Notes: generated from the letters alone by a model not told the origin. A stretch of DNA of 64,000 nt from Aricia agestis (GCF_905147365.1 NC_056406.1:3422501-3486500); one strand, 5' to 3'; numbered from the stretch's first letter, positions 10,093-21,496 are shown. Program-made: numbers and translations.

Positions 10093-10482
10093 AGTGCGTT
10101 TCATCGAATAGTTCCTATGCCATCATGTTGGCATTTCTGTCTGTCAATAATGTGAACAAGGTTGACATGCTCTGCGAGTTTTCATAATTTTACTGTGATT
10201 TCGTGAGAAAATCATGCCGAAAACATTAAAGAGTGGTGAAAGAATGATGGTGCTAAGAGTGAAACAGTTTTGTGAACGTGAAAAACGTAACTAGGCCCCA
10301 ACAATTCCATTAAACTCGAGTTGCCGCCATTACGGCTTAGTGAAATAGGGTTACCAGCGTCAGTTTAATCACCCTTAAACACAGTAAAACTTATGAATAC
10401 ATGCAGAGCGTGTCTACCGTGTTTAAGTTATTAACAGAGAATGCCAACATGATGGCAAAGGAACTATTTGATGAAACGCACT
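10093..10482. mobile_element. 390 bp MITE that keeps the 5' coding end of its parent transposase
   Basis: The ends AGTGCGTTTCATC...CCATCATGTTGGCATT (left) and its inverse (right) form TIRs of about 43 bp with three mismatches. Inside, an ATG at about 10214 opens MPKTLKSGERMMVLRVKQFC, stops after EKRN, and the following codons (APTIPLN) still look like transposase. That start resembles the N-terminus of the Tc1/mariner-like transposase family whose larger member is at 48600. A second right end of the same MITE lies at about 11025-11069. Confidence 0.8.
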
Positions 10483-10728
10483 TCTAGTAACGAAAACTAC
10501 ATACACGCGAACGAAGGCGCGGGTAAAAGCTAGTACAATAATATTATCAGGGCGAGCGAAGCGAGCCCTAGTACTTCTCACAACCTGTACATTTTGTGGT
10601 ACACTTTACGGACAAACTGTCACGCCTATTGATTTGTGCTTTAACATAGTATTTACATGTAAATGTGTTATCATCAGTCAGTGACGGTGTGATGACGCGA
10701 GCCCTCACAAAGCTCGGCTTTTAGCTAG
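10483..10728. mobile_element. Three Helitron-like 3' ends in a row
   Basis: CTAG followed by T occurs at 10530-10533, 10568-10571 and 10725-10728. Each lies a few bases after a small GC-rich inverted repeat (around 10505-10522, 10550-10567 with GGGC..GCCC, and 10698-10714 with GAGC..GCTC). A 3' hairpin followed by CTRR is the Helitron hallmark. Stacked ends suggest repeated end-to-end insertion of non-autonomous copies. Confidence 0.55.
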
Positions 10729-10910
10729 TAAATGCGAAAGTGACTTTTCTGGTTACGCCTTCACACATAAAGTACTAAGCGGATCATCATAAAACTTTCA
10801 TAGGTACACGTTGTCTGGAACTCTGGAGTATGAAGAAGGACATAGGGTACCTTTTATCCCGGGAAAAAGAACGGTCCCCGAGGGATAGGCGTTAACGTAG
10901 GCAGTCGCGG
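10729..10910. mobile_element. Truncated non-autonomous Helitron of the 59205 family
   Basis: 'aatgcgaaagtga...', 'gaaggacatagggtacc', 'aaaaagaacggtccccg' and 'gtcgcgggc' follow the same order as in the complete 210 bp copy at 59205-59414. The expected CTAG end is missing. It abuts the previous Helitron 3' end. Confidence 0.55.
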
Positions 10911-11685
10911 GCGAAATCTGTTAGAATTATGTACAATTTTCTTTAAGTGCATTTTGTGATAACATATTATCTCCCCTAATTTAAGGTAGCACAGTAAGGG
11001 TAATGTGGCAACATTAATTTGCATAAGTGCCAACATGACGGCAAAGGAACTATTTGATGAAACGCACTTTATCAGTAGGCTCATATTTTCTTTTTAATTT
11101 TTACCTCACCTTCAATACTATTGTGAGATACTCATATTATGTTAAAAATCACGAATTCGAAGTTTTTTTAGAACCCCCCAAAGACCTATGGCCCCCCTTA
11201 ATCCTTATATAGAATCCTGGCTATGCCCATGGGTGAGGTTACAATAATTCCGATTAGGCTGAATATTGGTAGGATTGTTCAAAACACTATTAGCCGTGAG
11301 CGATTTTACGAGCACACATGCTTAAGTGTCGCTTCTTTTCGCGTAGTGTATATGTCGCAGTCATCTGGTTTAATCTGCGATTCGATTGAATGACTAGCGT
11401 GTTCATTGAATGACTCCATTCAATTGAATGACTCGGCCGAACGTCGATTGAACAATCGTCATCCAACGTCCAACTAGTTCGCGGATTATAGAGTATAAAA
11501 TCAGTCAGGGTATTAAATAATTTAGTTCATTATTTTCCTCTGCGGTGCTAGTAGTCGCCAATAAGTACCAATATGGCCTCAAACAACTTGCGCAAAGAAC
11601 ACTGTGTTGATATTTTTTCCGATTGAGTTTTCTTAAAGTGCTTTATTGATTATAAAATAGTACTTATGACAAATGGATTTCAAAT
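10911..11685. other. No recognisable gene; MITE end and a TATA-box candidate
   Basis: Apart from the partial MITE end (11025-11069) I see short repeats of 'attgaatgact' (four times in about 11385-11455). TATAAAA occurs at 11494-11500, about 75 bp upstream of an ATG near 11573 that opens only a very short frame. It could be the start of an LTR element, but no paired LTR is visible. Confidence 0.35.
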
Positions 11686-12735
11686 TTAAAGCTTGCACAT
11701 GCTGGTCCACAACTACTACTGACACACATTCGACAGACATACTGGTAGCTAGGTGGTAGAAACTTATCTCTCGACCGGTAGTCAATTAATGTCTTAAATG
11801 CTATAGGCATAAGGCTGAAAATGTGCAGCCCGTTATAGGCCAGTTGCCATCATCGAGAACTAACTTAAAATTTCCCTTTTTAAATAGTTACGTCGACTAT
11901 GCCGGTCCAGTATTGGTTGCCGATCGAAAAGGTCGTAGCTGCAAACTTACAACAACTTACATGTGCATCTTTGTCTGTGCAGCTGTAAAGGCGGTTTATC
12001 TGGAGCTCGATTCCGACCTTACAACTGAGGCGTATAATTGGCAGCCTTAAATCGGTTCGTGGCGCGTCGAGGCAAGACCCGACGCATCACGTCCGATAAC
12101 GGGACTAATTTCGTAGGCGCGTGTAACGAGATTTATAAATTCCTCAAATTAATTCCTGAAGTAGCGCAGGAGGGCATAGAGTTTACACACCTGCATACAG
12201 CCCACATAATTTGCTTGCTGAGGCTGCTGTGAACTCTACAAAACATCAGTTAATAAGACTTCTTAACCAAACTCACTTTACCTTTGAGGAGATGGCTACG
12301 TGTCTCACGTATATTAAGGCAGTATTAAACTCTCGCCCTCTTACACCTCTTTCCTCAGACCCTAACGATTTTTCTGTATTAACACCTGCATACTTCCTAA
12401 TTGGTAGACCATTCTTATGTATGCCTTGCTCCCAGGTGACTAACGCCAACATCTCACGATTGGACCGCTGGAAGAGGGTCCAGCAAATTAGAACACATTT
12501 CTAGGGTCGATTTCACAACGACTATACTTTTCTGCTGCAGGTAAAAACAAAATGGTTTGCTTCCAGAGGCGAACTGAAACCAGGGTCCTTGGTCCTTATC
12601 AAGCATCCTCATCGGCGTTGATGGTGTCACGAGGGTCGCAGAGTTGAAGACCAGGAAGGGCACCATCCGTCGCGCCTTTAACTCTATCTGTCCGCTCAAT
12701 AGATTGAAGACTTGGACGCTTCAACCCGGGGAGGA
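11686..12735 (+). pseudogene. BEL/Pao retrotransposon integrase and C-terminal domain (decayed)
   Basis: The read-through begins with LAHAGPQLLLTHIRQTYW, the zinc-binding region of BEL/Pao integrase. It continues with YVDYAGPVLVAD, AAVKAVYLELDSDLTTEA (first catalytic Asp), RITSDNGTNFVGA (second Asp) and NSTKHQLIRLL, near where the catalytic Glu belongs. Then come WFASRGELKPGSLVLIKHPH and VAELKTRKGTIRRAF, the DUF5641-type C-terminal module. Frame changes near 12050, 12200 and 12500 and in-frame stops inactivate it. Upstream gag, protease and RT are absent. Confidence 0.8.
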
Positions 12736-13000
12736 TGTCGGCGCATCTACATCGGCCGAATGTACCCGAGCGGACCGCCTCGGGCCTCGTCGGCTGCGTG
12801 TGCGTATCGCGGACGCCGCCGCCCGCCACCGCGCGCCCCTTCCACTCGCCACTTCACCTTCTGAGCTTGTACGCGTCGCACACGGGCATTCTTTTGTACT
12901 TATTGTAAATTACGAATATACTAATTCATAAAGTCCACTGTTTTTATATTTAACCTCATCACGGTTATAAGCGTCCAAGGAAATTCAAAACAGGGTTATA
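12736..13000 (+). mobile_element. Probable 3' LTR start of the BEL/Pao element
   Basis: A purine run (ggggagga) just after the last conserved pol codons leads to TGTCGGCGC at 12736, the usual place for a BEL/Pao 3' LTR. The following 200 bp are GC-rich and unlike the surroundings. The end is not defined because no second LTR is in the window. The ORFs read here on either strand are by-products of the GC-rich LTR. Confidence 0.45.
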
Positions 13001-13127
13001 AGTGTAACGAGTTGTCGAATCAAGACTATAGTAAGTTTTACAGACATTTTTATACATCTTCAAAAAAATTGCTCAAGATACATTTTTATTAAAGTATTGC
13101 ACAGCTCAAACTCCAAAAAAAGAAGGT

Positions 13128-13317
13128 AAGAAAAAAACTCAAACAAAACGTTATTTAATTCCCAAGTATGAAGCAACTATTGGGGGTAAACGCTCGATCA
13201 AATTGGAGAAAGTGTGCCAAAAAGCAATGACCACACTTTTAGGAATATCTAAAGACAGAATACAAAGAATTTGTAAAAGAAGAAGAAGGGAAAGCACTTC
13301 CATATGGCAGTTGTTCC
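13128..13317 (+). pseudogene. Fragment of the same TE-like protein family as 31789-38164
   Basis: In one frame the sequence reads TKRYLIPKYEATIGGKRSI, then KVCQKAMTTLLGISKDRIQR. The pattern 'VC...F/M..TLGIS...I/V.R' is what the large uncharacterised family represented at 36250-36350 (VVCLTAFCNIHGVTIGRIRR) shows at the same point. It breaks off where the LINE ORF1 begins. Identification rests on this one motif. Confidence 0.4.
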
Positions 13318-14051
13318 GGGATTACGGAAAAGGGATACCGTAAATTAGGTGAACGTCAAGCCACGTGGAGATGTGCCACCTGTAAGAATATAGGCCTCGT
13401 CAGCACCAGCCAAGTTCAACCCATCATAACCTCACCAACCTCTCCGTCGCCTATTACCCTGGACTCGGTCATGCGTGTGCTTATCAACATTCGTCATGAA
13501 CTTGCCCCCCTTACCAGCTTGATGGACGAGATTAAACTTATCCGCAATGAACTGACCGAATTAAAGGATTTGCCTGGCAAAGTAATAAAGATTGATCAAC
13601 GTTTGACAGCAGTTGAGTCTCTTCACGATGACGTCTCGCGCGCGCAGTCATCTATCTCAGATTTAAACAATTGCCAACGTGATATGGACCAACGGGTTCG
13701 TAATAACTCGAAATTAAAGGAGTTCCTTTAAAAGACAAGGAAAACCTGTTTGAAGTACTTAGCAAAATTTGATTAGCTATTTCCGATCCAATCTCCAAAA
13801 CACAAATAAATTTCATTCACCGTGTTTTATCAAATGTGACTGCTAACAAGAATATCGTCGTATCGTCGTCGTTCGTCAACGACCACCTTACCGTCAAAAA
13901 CAAAATGTTACTTAACCAAACAAAAACGTTAGCTAAGAAACATAATTATCAATATGTCTGGGTGAAGCATATGAAGATCTTCGTGCGACGCGACCAGACG
14001 TCGAAGTCATTCGTTATTACCTCTGAACGTGACTTACAGAAAATTCAATGA
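13318..14051 (+). pseudogene. LINE ORF1 remnant with zinc-knuckle and coiled coil
   Basis: GERQATWRCATCKNIG is the end of the PHD-like cysteine motif (W.C..C) that begins many insect LINE ORF1 proteins. It is followed by a helical segment (LTSLMDEIKLIRNELTELKD) with heptad leucines, then a broken linker. The C-terminal part (SSFVNDHLTVKNKMLL, KHMKIFVRRDQTSKSFVI) resembles the end of ORF1 proteins in these elements. A stop at 13729-13731 and a frame change split it. It precedes ORF2 at 15320 in the same orientation. Confidence 0.65.
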
Positions 14052-15319
14052 CTTTTTAAGTGCTACCTGCTTAACCTATTGTTTATTGTCTCCAATAATC
14101 CTAATGTGCTGCTTGAATTGCTTGTCCTTTTGTTAAGCACCTACACTATATTATTATTTCATAACATCCGTCTACACTGCTTCTATTACTTATGCCTATT
14201 GGTTTTATATAATATTATGTTTCCAAACCGTAGAAAGTCACATAAACTATTGATGAATTCATACTTGTCGTGTAAATGTCTCAAAATGTATCTAAGCTAT
14301 ATTACTTTAATATTATTTCTAAGTTTTTGTCTAAACTTGCTCATCCCTCATTTACCTACATGCACTTTTATCATATTGTATAAATATCCTTTATTATTAA
14401 ACTTTCATTCTGTTGTCATTAATATAGACTTGCTAGGCGGTTTAATACATGCTGGCTGCTCTTACATAATGTTTACTTTATGTTTTTATTATATTATATT
14501 ATTGCTGATTGCTTATCTTACTTCATGCACAACATTGTGCTTGTGTCTAGTAAATGCTTTCCTGCATCAAATAACGCATTACTACAGAATACTTTGTTTT
14601 TGAAATACTTTCTTAATACAAAGCTTAATGACTACATACGAGAGGTAAATACATACTTTGCACTAGTCCTACTGCTTGAAATGCTTTGTAATGCAATACA
14701 TACAAAGGAATATCTGTTTAGTGATTCAAATGAGTCCCTGAATATTGTTTTTACTAAAGATAGTTGCATAATTCACATCTTTGGATTGTTAACCTTACAA
14801 TTTCTTTCACTTGTGGCGCATCTGTACTATAAACTGTTTGGTGTGAACAATAATATTCTTTTTACCAAATATTGCATTACAAAACCAGTTGTTATTTCTA
14901 AATGTATCATATATTACTATATAATATAGATCACTATTTTATTATGGTTCTTAATAGACTATTATTATACACTTTATTTTATATAACTATTAGTGTTGCA
15001 TGGGATTTACTCATTTGTATTCTATTTACAGTACTTTTTTACATATCTTACAATATTATTACTCGCATGAAATGTATTTGGAGAAATAAAATATATAAAG
15101 TTGCTTATTCATTACTTCTCCGTATTTCCACTCATAGTATGGAAATTGCTTTTATCCTAATCTTAGATAATGGTCCAAACTGGCCTATGTTACGCTGGGG
15201 GCAATACTTTAATCTTTCTAAGCCTTACATACCGATCGCTGTTATTATCAATCATAACTGGCCAAGTACTACCATAGTTTCAAGGACACATTTATTTGTA
15301 GCTGTACCTGCAAAATATA
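14052..15319 (+). other. AT-rich spacer within the LINE, with hydrophobic by-product ORFs
   Basis: Three overlapping long frames (14079-14603, 14480-14929, 14902-15327) translate to Leu/Ile/Tyr/Phe-rich strings. The cause is strand-asymmetric T-rich composition with few TAA/TAG in those frames; no domain is recognisable. The segment separates ORF1 and ORF2 of the LINE and is unusually long for that position. Confidence 0.4.
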
Positions 15320-18300
15320 ATGTATGATTTACACATTTACTACCAAAATGTAAGGGGATTGCGGACTAAGTCAACTACTTTTTTTAGAAACTTAGCTATC
15401 AACAATTATGACATAATGTCCCTAACCGAGACATGGCTCATGGATGGAATATCGAATAGTGAACTCTTCGATGATAGGTACCTCGTATGGAGGCGCGATC
15501 GCAACTACTCGGCCACGGGACAGACGCGAGGCGGGGGTGTGCTTGTCGCAGTTCGTCGCGAGCTTGCTGCAGTCGAAAATACCAACTGGCAATCTAGCGC
15601 CGAAGACATTTGGATTACTACCAAACTTTGCGATAATTCCAACAAAAGCCCTTCCTTTCTTAATTTATGCACTCTCTATCTCTGTGAGCACAACACAGGA
15701 AATAGTTTTTCCTCTCAATTGAACTTATACTGTAACAAATTAATTGAAATAACGAGTAGCCGACCTGACGACAATTTTTTGGTTTTAGGTGACTTCAATA
15801 TGAGCCACATTGCATGGACCTGCACGCCTCTTGGAATATTCCTAACCCGGTACAAAATAGCCTAGTTAGTAACTTTATCGATACTATCAACTTATGTGGG
15901 CTACAACAATATAATCTTACAAATAATAAATTTGGTAAGATCTTGGACTTGGTTCTATCCAATGCCTCAGTGTCGGTCTCGGCTAGTCTTGATCCGTTAG
16001 TCAGTGAGGATGCATATCATCCGGCTTTATCGATCACATTAAAAACGATTCAACCCCAATCGCTAAAGTTAAATACACGCACCGTTTACCATTTTAATAA
16101 GGGCAAGTTTGAGACCATTCGTAGTGAACTTCATAAAACAGACTGGACCGGCTTAATTCAAGTAGGCACGTTGGATGACGCGCTACGTAACTTTAATAAT
16201 AAAATATTTGAACTTATAGACTCATACATCCCAAAACGTAGGGTCAAATCTAGTATGGTACAACTCTGCACTCATCAAAATTATTAAAGAAAAGGCTAAA
16301 TACTTTTCAAAGTTCAAAATTTATAATAACGTTTCTGACCTATCTACTTACCAATTACTACGAGACAGAGCCAAGGATGTTAAATGTTCTTGTTATGAGG
16401 CTTACTTAACAAAGATTGAGTCATCATTATCTAGTAATCCCAAAATGTTTTGGTCTTACGTAAAAAGCAAACGCGGCAATCATAATTTTCCATCAAGTAT
16501 GTCATATGGTGGCCGCAGTTGCGAGGGGGGACAAGAGATATGCGAACTTTTTAGTACCTTTTTTAGCACTACGTTTCAAAGTGCCTCGTCATCAATTGCA
16601 ACTGTTGATGATAGTGTAGTGACTGACACCACAAATTCTCAAATTAGCGATATAGAGGTCGATACACCAACTGTGCGAAAACTTCTTAAATCTCTTGATC
16701 TCAACAAATCTGCGGGCCCCGATGTTTTTCCTGCGATATTCATTGTCGAGTGTGCATATGAACTTGCTATACCAGTCTCTTTGCTCTTTAGAAGATCTTT
16801 GTCCGAGGGTACAATGCCATCTCTGTGGAAGACTGCTTTTATTTCTCCCATACACAAGAAAGGTCCAAAAGAAAAAGTCGAAAACTACCAGCCAATCTCC
16901 AAGCTTTGCCTTTTGCCTAGCTAAAGGCTTGGAGAGGTTGGTCTACGATCAGATGTACAGTTGTCTACAGTCTACCTTTGCCCCTCAACAACATTGTTTC
17001 CTAAAATGTAGATCAACTGCTTCCAATCTTCTAACATTTACCGACTTCCTCTCTGAGAGTATGGATAATGGGTTCCAGGTCGACGTGGTATATACCAATT
17101 ATAGTAAAGCGTTTGACCGGATCGATCATTGCATACTTCTCTACAAGCTTTATGAGCTGGGTATTAGGGGTGACCTCTTAAGGTGGTTTTCGTCGTATGT
17201 GCATAACAGAACGCAAGCTGTTGTACTGGACGGCTACATGTCTACGTGGATACCTATCCCCTCTGGGGTCCCACAAGGCTCTCTTTTGGGGCCACTTCTC
17301 TTTATTTTATTTATTTACGACATTGGTAATTGTTTTAAATTCTCTAAATTTTTGATGTTTACTAATGATATGAAATCTTCCGACTTATTAAGAACCTTTC
17401 TGATGCTTTACTATTGCAGGATGATCTTATTCGCTTGGCTGACTATTGCCTGTACAACAAGCTAGATCTCAATATAGCTAAGTGTAACATTATCTCCTTC
17501 AGTCGCAAAAATGAGTCTCTCATCTATCATTACTTCATTAACAATCAACTTTTATCACGTACAACCACTATTAACGACCTTGGGATCCAGATTGATAGTA
17601 AGCTTACTTTCGAATCACATATTGACTATATTGTTAACAAGTCGGCCAAAGCCTTGGGATTTATCATCCGTAACACCAGTCACTTTAATAGCATGAAAAG
17701 CATCAAAATTCTATACTGTGCCTATGTCTGAAGTCACCTGGAGTATTGCAGCCAAGTTTATAATCCTTTTTTTGATGTCTACTCAAAAAGAATTGAGAAT
17801 ATCCAAAAAAAGTTCACGAGGTACCTCAATTATAAATTCAAGATTCCTTATACCAGCTATGACGAACGATGCAGTCGGTTGCACCTCTTACCACTCTCAA
17901 CCAGACGTAATATAGCCGATATTCGCTTTCTGATGAAATTAGCGCAAAATAAAATAAACTGTCCTGTGTAAGGATGGGTGTTAGCGAGAAATGAAAGATG
18001 TGCCTGGTTAAATAGTTGGCTTTATTATGACATAATAATCAAGTGGTTACAGCTTATATACGGTTAAGATATATCAAGATACTACATAGGTATCACTACA
18101 CTACACCTGTACTTTATGTAAGTTTAAATTAAATGTTCCACCTCGTCACTCACGTATGAGAAATATTTTACACGTTTCACATGCCCACACCAGATATCGA
18201 CAAAATTCATTTCTACTCCGATCATCTAAGATGTTTAATCAGCTCACTAAATCTGACCCGAGCATTGATCTCTTTACTAGCAGCCTAGCATCCATTAATA

Positions 18301-18327
18301 CCGCCTTCCTGAAAAAACATATTCAGT
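15320..18327 (+). pseudogene. LINE ORF2 (endonuclease plus reverse transcriptase), Jockey/CR1-like, decayed
   Basis: The endonuclease runs from IYYQNVRGLRTKS through SLTETWL and DNFLVLGDFNMSHIAW (catalytic GDFN). RT blocks follow in shifted frames: NKSAGPD, PLWK-like SLWKTAFISPIHKKG, NYQPISKL, DVVYTNYSKAFDRIDH and IPSGVPQGSLLGPLLFILF. The YADD box is replaced by FTNDMK, which would abolish catalysis. The C-terminal part continues at 17414-17900 and, after an insertion, at about 18124-18327. Many frameshifts are present. 5' parts are intact enough to show it is a near full-length copy. Confidence 0.85.
17973..18116. mobile_element. Insertion of about 150 bp in LINE ORF2, flanked by TGTAAG
   Basis: The LINE coding sequence is interrupted between INCPV and FKLNVPPRHS. 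Both sides carry TGTAAG (17967-17972 and 18117-18122), fitting a 6 bp target duplication. The insert has no ORF and no obvious inverted ends. It may be a short solo LTR or MITE remnant. Confidence 0.5.
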
Positions 18328-18733
18328 GACATTTATTGCGGATGTATGTTGTCGTAAGTCTTAACTTTGCAATTTCTTTTATTATATTAGATATTATTAC
18401 TATTATTACTATTAGTTATAACTCGCTATTCAGTACTTGCTGCAGTTATCTTTGTATCCTATTAATATTGTATTGATTTGGAGATATAGCGTCAGTTAGC
18501 GCCTACTATAAATTATTTAACATAATATTATTACTAAACTCAACCATAATTAATACCACATATTAGAATTTAAGTACTTAATAACATTGATTTTCTGTTA
18601 CTTAATTTACATTAACAAGCTACCTGTGGAGGCTTGTAATTGGCTTTTTGTTTTCTATAATTTAGAGTAAATTTAATATAGTTAGCTGTAAGCCCCCCAA
18701 ACATGATAAAATAAAATAAAATAAAATAAACTT
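18328..18733 (+). mobile_element. LINE 3' UTR and (AAAAT)n tail
   Basis: Non-coding sequence follows the ORF2 stop and ends with repeated 'aaaataaaataaaat' at about 18707-18730, a typical simple-repeat tail for this type of LINE. It marks the 3' end of the element begun near 13318. Confidence 0.65.
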
Positions 18734-18870
18734 GTCATAAAATCTCTTGGGCTATACCAATTGTATCTGGCTGATTTTGGTACCATTAAAAAGTTTTAAT
18801 TTTACAGAAGACAATTCCAAATTCAAATTACGTAAATGTGAGATTTTCATTTGTTATTCTTATTGTTAAA

Positions 18871-19660
18871 ATGAGTGATTCTAATGAAGAAATCCGATAC
18901 ATTTTAAAATTTTATTACTAAAAAGGAAAATGCAACACAGGCCGCGAAGGAAATTTGTGATGTTTATGGACCTACTGCAGTATCTGTGAGAGTAACGCAA
19001 ATTTGGTTTAAGCGTTTTCAATCCGGAAATTTTGATATCAAAGAAAGATGTATATCAAAAAGATGCACGTCGCTTTGGTCGCCCTATTACAGTGAAAAAC
19101 TGATGCTATTTTTGAAAAAGGGGAGCAAGATCGGCATATTAGTAGTTACGATGTAGCTGAAGAACTGGGAATTGATCACAAAACGGTTTTGGCGCATTTG
19201 AAAAAAGCTGGGTACACTAAAAAAGCTCAATATTCGGATGCCTCATGAGCTCACTGAAAGAAACCTAATGAACCGTGTACTCATTTGTTATTCCTTATTA
19301 CGACGTAATGAAACCGAACCTTTTTGAAGAAGCTTATTAACTGGTGATGAAAAGTGGATCACGTACGACAAGAACGTGCGAAAAGATCGTGTTCAAAGGC
19401 CGGTCAGGCTTCACAGACTGAGGCGAAACCCGGGTTAACTCACAACAAGGTGTTGCTGTATGTGTGATTTCCACCTCTTGCCGTCGCTACAGAGTCAGGT
19501 TGACATCACAAGAGGACTGCCAAAACCACTTGTCGCAGTTTTTTCATCAGAAGCCCCAAATTTTTTATAGCAAAGGGATCATGTCCAACAAGATGGCAAA
19601 AAGTTATCGAACAAAATGGCACTTATATACTTTAGTCAATTGTAATTTGTAAAACCTTTT
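18871..19660 (+). pseudogene. Mariner transposase fossil
   Basis: An ATG opens MSDSNEEIRYILKFYY, then after a stop codon and small frame changes come NATQAAKEICDVYG, IWFKRFQSGNFDIK, EELGIDHKTVLAHLKKAG, MPHELTERNLMNR, LLRRNETEPFLKKLITGDEK (first catalytic Asp) and a SKAGQ segment. Order and motifs are those of a mariner transposase. The region with the second and third Asp is lost or unreadable. At least five frame breaks make it a dead copy. I could not identify its TIRs. Confidence 0.75.
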
Positions 19661-19857
19661 GAATTTTTATATAAAATGCGAAGATAGAAGCAGGAAGTAG
19701 CAGGTAGACAGATCATGATACATACAGTATATCAGATTCTGAAACACCTCACAATGTATGTGTTTGCATTCAACATACAAATTATCTGAATTTGTTTAAC
19801 GCTATTAAAACAGATAATCTTTGCCTCAAAACCATCATGAGATATTTAAAAATATTT

Positions 19858-19934
19858 CATGTGATGTGTCGAATGAAAAGTGCATACCGGGTATAATATA
19901 CCCGGTATGCACTTTTCATTCGACACATCACATG
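19858..19934. repeat. Perfect 77 nt palindrome (38 bp arms, 1 nt centre)
   Basis: Positions 19858-19895 and 19897-19934 are exact reverse complements around the single A at 19896; the arms start CATGTGATGTGTCGAATGAA. No flanking duplication or terminal motif suggests a MITE. A perfect palindrome with no loop is unstable and implies recent origin or very recent correction. Confidence 0.97.
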
Positions 19935-20250
19935 TCCGCATGCAATGAGTTTTGGGATATTAACGATTCTGAGATAGACAGTAAAATTAATGTCATAACA
20001 TGGAACAAAATATGGATAACTCAAAATAATACACCCGAAATTAAGACTGTAAATGCTAAATGCAGGGAAGCTTATAAGGAACTTAAAGATACAACGAGAA
20101 ATTCAGACTTCACCGTTACATTAAAAAAAATCAAACTGATTATTTTGAGGAAAGAAAAAGTAAACTCCAAGGAAATGAAGCTGTGATACAGATAGACTTT
20201 GCTGAAAAATACAAAATCGTGCACCAAGACGATCGTAGCTGTACAAGGTA
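19935..20250 (+). pseudogene. Fragment of an uncharacterised TE-like protein
   Basis: Readable pieces are CNEFWDINDSEIDSKINVI, then after a frame change in an A8 run QGNEAVIQIDFAEKYKIVHQ. From memory, 'vllhiDFaENY' with a similar spacing occurs in a large family of uncharacterised insect proteins thought to be transposon-derived. A splice-donor-like gtaat follows at about 20249. The palindrome at 19858-19934 abuts its left side. Confidence 0.4.
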
Positions 20251-20701
20251 ATAAATGGAACGCGGCCCAAAGATGGCATAGTGCTCAAAGCGGGCACAGC
20301 AAATTCCGGAGACCGGTGTTGAACGCGCTCGCAAGTGTTTAGCGGACGCCATAGTTTCAATTGTAAATTATTACGACTAATTGTCGTTGTTTCATAATCT
20401 CTATAAGTAGAAACTGAATAACAATTATAGTAGAAAGATTATAAGGTGGTATCTTTTCGTACTGAATTCTCCTCGCCCGTTTTCCTACGCCACTGTCTTG
20501 AAGCAGAACTTTACGATGAAGACCTATCCTGATAACAGCCTAGTCCCTTTAAGTATTTATCTGGCCGTATTTTGGTTGCATTAAAACCCTTATGTCTCAA
20601 AATTTTGAGGTTAGAATTCTTTCGGATTGTTGAAATCTCGAAAAGGGCAAAGCGGGCACGTGCTCGCTTTAACCCGTTTAGTTTATATTTTTTCTTTTCA
20701 G
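20251..20701. other. No gene seen; leader and splice acceptor of the pogo fossil
   Basis: The segment shows no ORF I trust. A pyrimidine-rich tract with cag (about 20680-20701) directly precedes the ATG of the pogo-like ORF and looks like a 3' splice site in its leader. Confidence 0.35.
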
Positions 20702-21488
20702 ATGGTTAACAAATATAAACGAAAAACGTCGCAGGCATCATGGCGAGTCTCAAATATGCAACCGGCTATACGGGAAGTGCAAGAATTAGGGAAATTTGTA
20801 AAAAGCATAACAACTAAATATGGGATCCCAAGAACGACACTGCAACGTCATCTTAAAACGGGTTCGAGTGAAATAAAGCTTGGGAGATTTACTACTGTCT
20901 TTTCCTCGGATCAAGAAACTGAGCTTTTGGAATACGTCTTCCACATTGATGCTTTGTTTTACGGGCAGTCAAAATAAGAATTCTTAAAACTTGTTTACAG
21001 TTTTGCTGAAATGAATAAAATTTCGCACCCTTTTAAAAATGGAGCAGCTGGTGTAGACTGATACAAAGGTATAACGTCATCCAGACCTAACTTTACGTAA
21101 ACCGGAGCTAACATCCATTGCTCGAGGGTTTAACAAGCCCCAAGTCTATTGATTTTTAGATCTACTTGAGGAGCAAATTGAAAAGCACAAAATTGATGCT
21201 ACTCGTTTATATAATATGGATGAGACGGGCGTCCAAACTTCTTCAACTAAACCGCGGAGGGTCTTAACAAAATCCGGAAAGCGACAAGTGGGTCTCATAG
21301 CTAGCACTGAAGGAGGAAAAACCACCACAGTAATTTGCTGCTGTAATGCAGCTGGATCATTTATTCCACCATTCATGATATTCGCAAGGAAAAAAATAAT
21401 TAAGCGCCTCCTTGATGGAGCTCCACCCGGTACCCAAGGCACCTGTTCTGATAATGGGTGGATATACGGGACGGTGTTTTTGGAATAG
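20702..21488 (+). pseudogene. Pogo-type transposase (psq helix-turn-helix plus DDE), truncated
   Basis: The ATG at 20702 starts MVNKYKRKTSQASWRV; the HTH psq domain follows (YGIPRTTLQRHLKTGSS). A stop after GQSK and further shifts break the middle, where EMNKISHPFKNGAAGVD is readable. The DDE start is clear in the frame 21216-21488: NMDETGVQTSSTKPRRVL with the first catalytic Asp, then VICCCNAAGSFIPPFMIFA and SDNGWIYGTVFLEW. The second and third catalytic residues are gone. It is a dead Tigger/jerky-like element. Confidence 0.8.
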
Positions 21489-21496
21489 CTAAGATT

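Noticed and set aside
12599..12829. Arg/Pro-rich minus-strand ORF
   Set aside because: It is antisense to the BEL/Pao C-terminus and GC-rich LTR and has no domain.
14079..14603. Possible multi-pass membrane protein
   Set aside because: Hydrophobicity follows from T-rich codons; frames overlap one another without domains, inside a LINE.
15444..15722. Overlapping 92-codon plus-strand ORF
   Set aside because: It is an alternative frame of the LINE endonuclease, which has clear motifs.
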